NCBI RefSeq assembly: GCF_017742995.1
Contig: NZ_CP072425.1
Location: 372,001-436,000 of the forward strand
Direction: 5' to 3'
Length of the DNA: 64,000 nucleotides
Source: Pseudoalteromonas viridis
GTDB taxonomy: Bacteria; Pseudomonadota; Gammaproteobacteria; Enterobacterales; Alteromonadaceae
Positions 62,218 through 64,000 of this stretch are shown here, piece after piece; position 1 is the stretch's first letter; the number at the start of each line of letters is the position of its first letter. Made by a program: the position numbers and the translations under genes. Under the pieces are notes generated by a model. That model saw only the letters and a program-made list of their open reading frames with translations. It did no database searches and was not told the DNA's origin.

Positions 62218-64000
62218 TTACTCGTCCTGAGCAATGTCTCCAGGTTTTAACTCAATACCAACTAATTTGGCGAACTCTTTTGCTTCAAAGCCGTTCTCAA
62301 AATCGATGCCGTCTCTGACTGCAATTGAGACATTGGCATCTGCTTCATTCAGTACATCGCGCAGGCTATTAACGGTCGCCTCGATCATAGCGGCGGTGAT
62401 CTGCCGTTCGCCAAAGCGAATACCCACAGTGTTTTCACCTTCGCCAATCTCGATACGTACACCTTTGAAACGGGTGTTGGCCTGGTCTTTAAAGCGGTTA
62501 ATAACCGTGAAGACTTTGTCCGTTGTATCCAGTGGAACACGCTTGCCGCTGTTCAGGCGCGCAGGCTTGGAGTCATCAATCTGGACTGTTTTATCGCCGC
62601 TATGTGGGATCTGGAAGTCGGCTGTTTTGGTTGCTTCACCTGACTTTGCATAAACCAGCAATCGGGCCGCTTCCGAACCCACTTCGAACGGAGCGGTGTA
62701 GTGTTGCCCGTCTTTGGGGTTTGAACCATCCAACGTGTAGAACATGTCGGCTTTCGGTGTGCACTGTAGGGTGACCTTACGCTTATCGGCGGATGGTTCA
62801 ATCTGGTGTCGCACCTTAAGGTCTGCCACCCAGCGGATGGCTGGTCCAGTCTCGTATTTTCCTGTCGGATCGGCGACCTTGAAATACAGCGTGCCTTCCG
62901 CAGTGCTGAAGTTTTCCAGATCGTCAATCTTAGGGTCGGTCTCGAGAACTTCAGGTTTGGTTGAGTAATAGATAACCGGACTCTCACCCGCATTACGCGG
63001 TGTTAGGCTGATTAGCGACTCTCCCGTATCAGGGCTGGTTCCCAACAGCGAGACGTTGACACTGGTTTTCTCTTTCGGGAATGGGCCTTTTTCAATATAT
63101 CCGTCTTCGCCCAAGCGCCAGCGACCTTGTTTCAGGGCCTCGGTTTTTAAAGTATCCATGCCACCGCTACCCGGCATCCAAGGCCAGCCCGGATTGCATT
63201 TGGCGCGGTTGACGACATCTTTCCATGGGGTGCGACGGTTGTTCGCACCAGAAGGCCACAGTTCAGATTCGGCCATAGCGAAGTACTGCCCGAAGTCATC
63301 TTTCAGATCAGCGGCCAGTTTGTAGTTAGCCCGTGGGTCAGCCATCAGGTTTTCGATTTGTACTTCAGCTGATTGATCACCTTCACCCACTTTCAAACCA
63401 TTGTCTATGGTAACTTTGAGCAGTCGTTCAGAGCCATCGATCTCATCTATACCAGGGAAAAGAATGGTGTTGTAAGCGGCGGAAAGTGCCTTGGTAAAGC
63501 GGCCTTCCGCTTCTTCGAGTCGGTCTCGAGCTTCTTCAAATAAAGTGTCGCCAGACTTGAGACGTTTCTCTATCTGCTCAATAGCATAGAGCTCGCGCAA
63601 GCGTTCTTCCACCGCATCGGCCATGATGCTGTCTTGGCCAGTAAGCACCAATAGATTGTTTTTTTCTTGCTGGAACTCGAAGAAGTTGATGAGTTCATTA
63701 GGTGGTACTTTGCCATCTGGCTTTATCACAATCAGTACACGAGGACCACTCAACTTGAGTTCGTCCATACGCGGAAGAATCTGCACTTCCTGATAAACGT
63801 TGCGCCGATTAGGTTGAAGAATTCCCTTGAGCCGGTTAATCAGAGCTTGATCAATTTTGGGCTGGGGAATTTCCTTAGCGTTACGCTCTATCTGGCGAGA
63901 GAGGTTTTCGGTTTCTTTAATAAAGAAACGCTGGTCTTCACGGTGTAAGTACCAAGCTTGCTCACGCAGCTTTTGAAGGGCTTCTAAGAATTCATCAGCT
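62218..64000 (-). CDS. DUF499 ATPase, C-terminal part (5' end beyond the window)
   Basis: The frame is open to base 64000, so the GTG at 63786 is internal and at least 593 residues are present. This part is the C-terminal region of anti-phage DUF499 proteins: an ELINFFEFQQEKNNLLVLTG region (a conserved segment after the ATPase core), a helical part, then repeated beta units with Lys/Asp-rich strands (FYTLDGSNPKDGQHYTAPF near residue 350 of the fragment). The P-loop is expected upstream, out of the window. First visible gene of the hotspot 5 array, all on the minus strand toward traI. Confidence 0.85.
   Translation of the reverse strand, partial: ADEFLEALQKLREQAWYLHREDQRFFIKETENLSRQIERNAKEIPQPKIDQALINRLKGILQPNRRNVYQEVQILPRMDELKLSGPRVLIVIKPDGKVPPNELINFFEFQQEKNNLLVLTGQDSIMADAVEERLRELYAIEQIEKRLKSGDTLFEEARDRLEEAEGRFTKALSAAYNTILFPGIDEIDGSERLLKVTIDNGLKVGEGDQSAEVQIENLMADPRANYKLAADLKDDFGQYFAMAESELWPSGANNRRTPWKDVVNRAKCNPGWPWMPGSGGMDTLKTEALKQGRWRLGEDGYIEKGPFPKEKTSVNVSLLGTSPDTGESLISLTPRNAGESPVIYYSTKPEVLETDPKIDDLENFSTAEGTLYFKVADPTGKYETGPAIRWVADLKVRHQIEPSADKRKVTLQCTPKADMFYTLDGSNPKDGQHYTAPFEVGSEAARLLVYAKSGEATKTADFQIPHSGDKTVQIDDSKPARLNSGKRVPLDTTDKVFTVINRFKDQANTRFKGVRIEIGEGENTVGIRFGERQITAAMIEATVNSLRDVLNEADANVSIAVRDGIDFENGFEAKEFAKLVGIELKPGDIAQDE

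Noticed and set aside
1..64000. CRISPR arrays, rRNA, tRNA genes, insertion sequences, integrase, oriT
   Set aside because: I saw no regular spacer-repeat pattern, no transposase with inverted ends and no recognisable rRNA or tRNA; int, xis and oriT of SXT/R391 elements lie outside this part of the backbone.

Overview
The window is the conserved backbone and four variable insertion sites of an integrative and conjugative element (ICE) of the SXT/R391 family, as found in Vibrio, Shewanella, Proteus and relatives. The host chromosome is not visible. The evidence is the gene order: read on the minus strand it runs traI-traD-traJ, traL-E-K-B-V-A, dsbC-traC-trbI-trhF-traW-traU-traN, ssb-bet-exo-cobS...radC, traF-traH-traG, followed by eex and setC on the plus strand. 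A three-residue signature in TraG (Thr-Gly-Asp at 606-608) suggests the R391 exclusion group.

Layout. 1-905: end of the master-activator gene setC and the entry-exclusion gene eex. 938-6846: traG, traH, traF (mating-pair stabilisation). 6939-7643: hotspot 3 cargo. 7734-17999: a DNA-processing region (SSB, Bet annealase, exonuclease, AAA+/VWA pair, RadC, Toprim protein). 18366-18968: an s063-like gene. 18969-33017: hotspot 4, holding a probable RiPP cluster (small peptide, LRR protein, JmjC-type oxygenase, radical-SAM/SPASM enzyme) and, convergent to it, a five-gene operon (Upf1-like helicase, PIN nuclease, coiled-coil protein, ClpB-like AAA+ protein, NrdG-like radical-SAM protein) that looks like an undescribed defence system. 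33018-42787: traN to dsbC. 43156-43919: hotspot 2 with a DUF1778/GNAT toxin-antitoxin pair. 43961-48067: traA to traL. 48356-48943: hotspot 1 cargo. 48970-54181: traJ-like gene, conserved gene, traD, traI. 54276-64000: hotspot 5, a defence cluster (Mrr-like nuclease, PLD-SNF2 helicase, DUF1156 methyltransferase, DUF3780 protein, and a DUF499 ATPase cut by the window end).

The DNA-processing genes are separated by a recurring two-hairpin leader: a GC-rich stem, usually with a 6-nt loop, then a second stem that hides the Shine-Dalgarno sequence of the next gene. Nine copies are clear. They resemble the published radC RNA motif, and one lies directly before radC. Simpler Shine-Dalgarno-hiding hairpins precede traI, traL, dsbC and traF, so translational gating by RNA structure may be a general device of this element.

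How it works together: SetCD switches on the transfer operons; TraI and TraD process and deliver DNA to the F-type secretion channel (TraLEKBVCWUNFHG plus TrbI, TrhF, DsbC); Eex and TraG limit redundant transfer; Bet, Exo and SSB support recombination; the hotspot cargo probably protects host and element from phage or stabilises the element.
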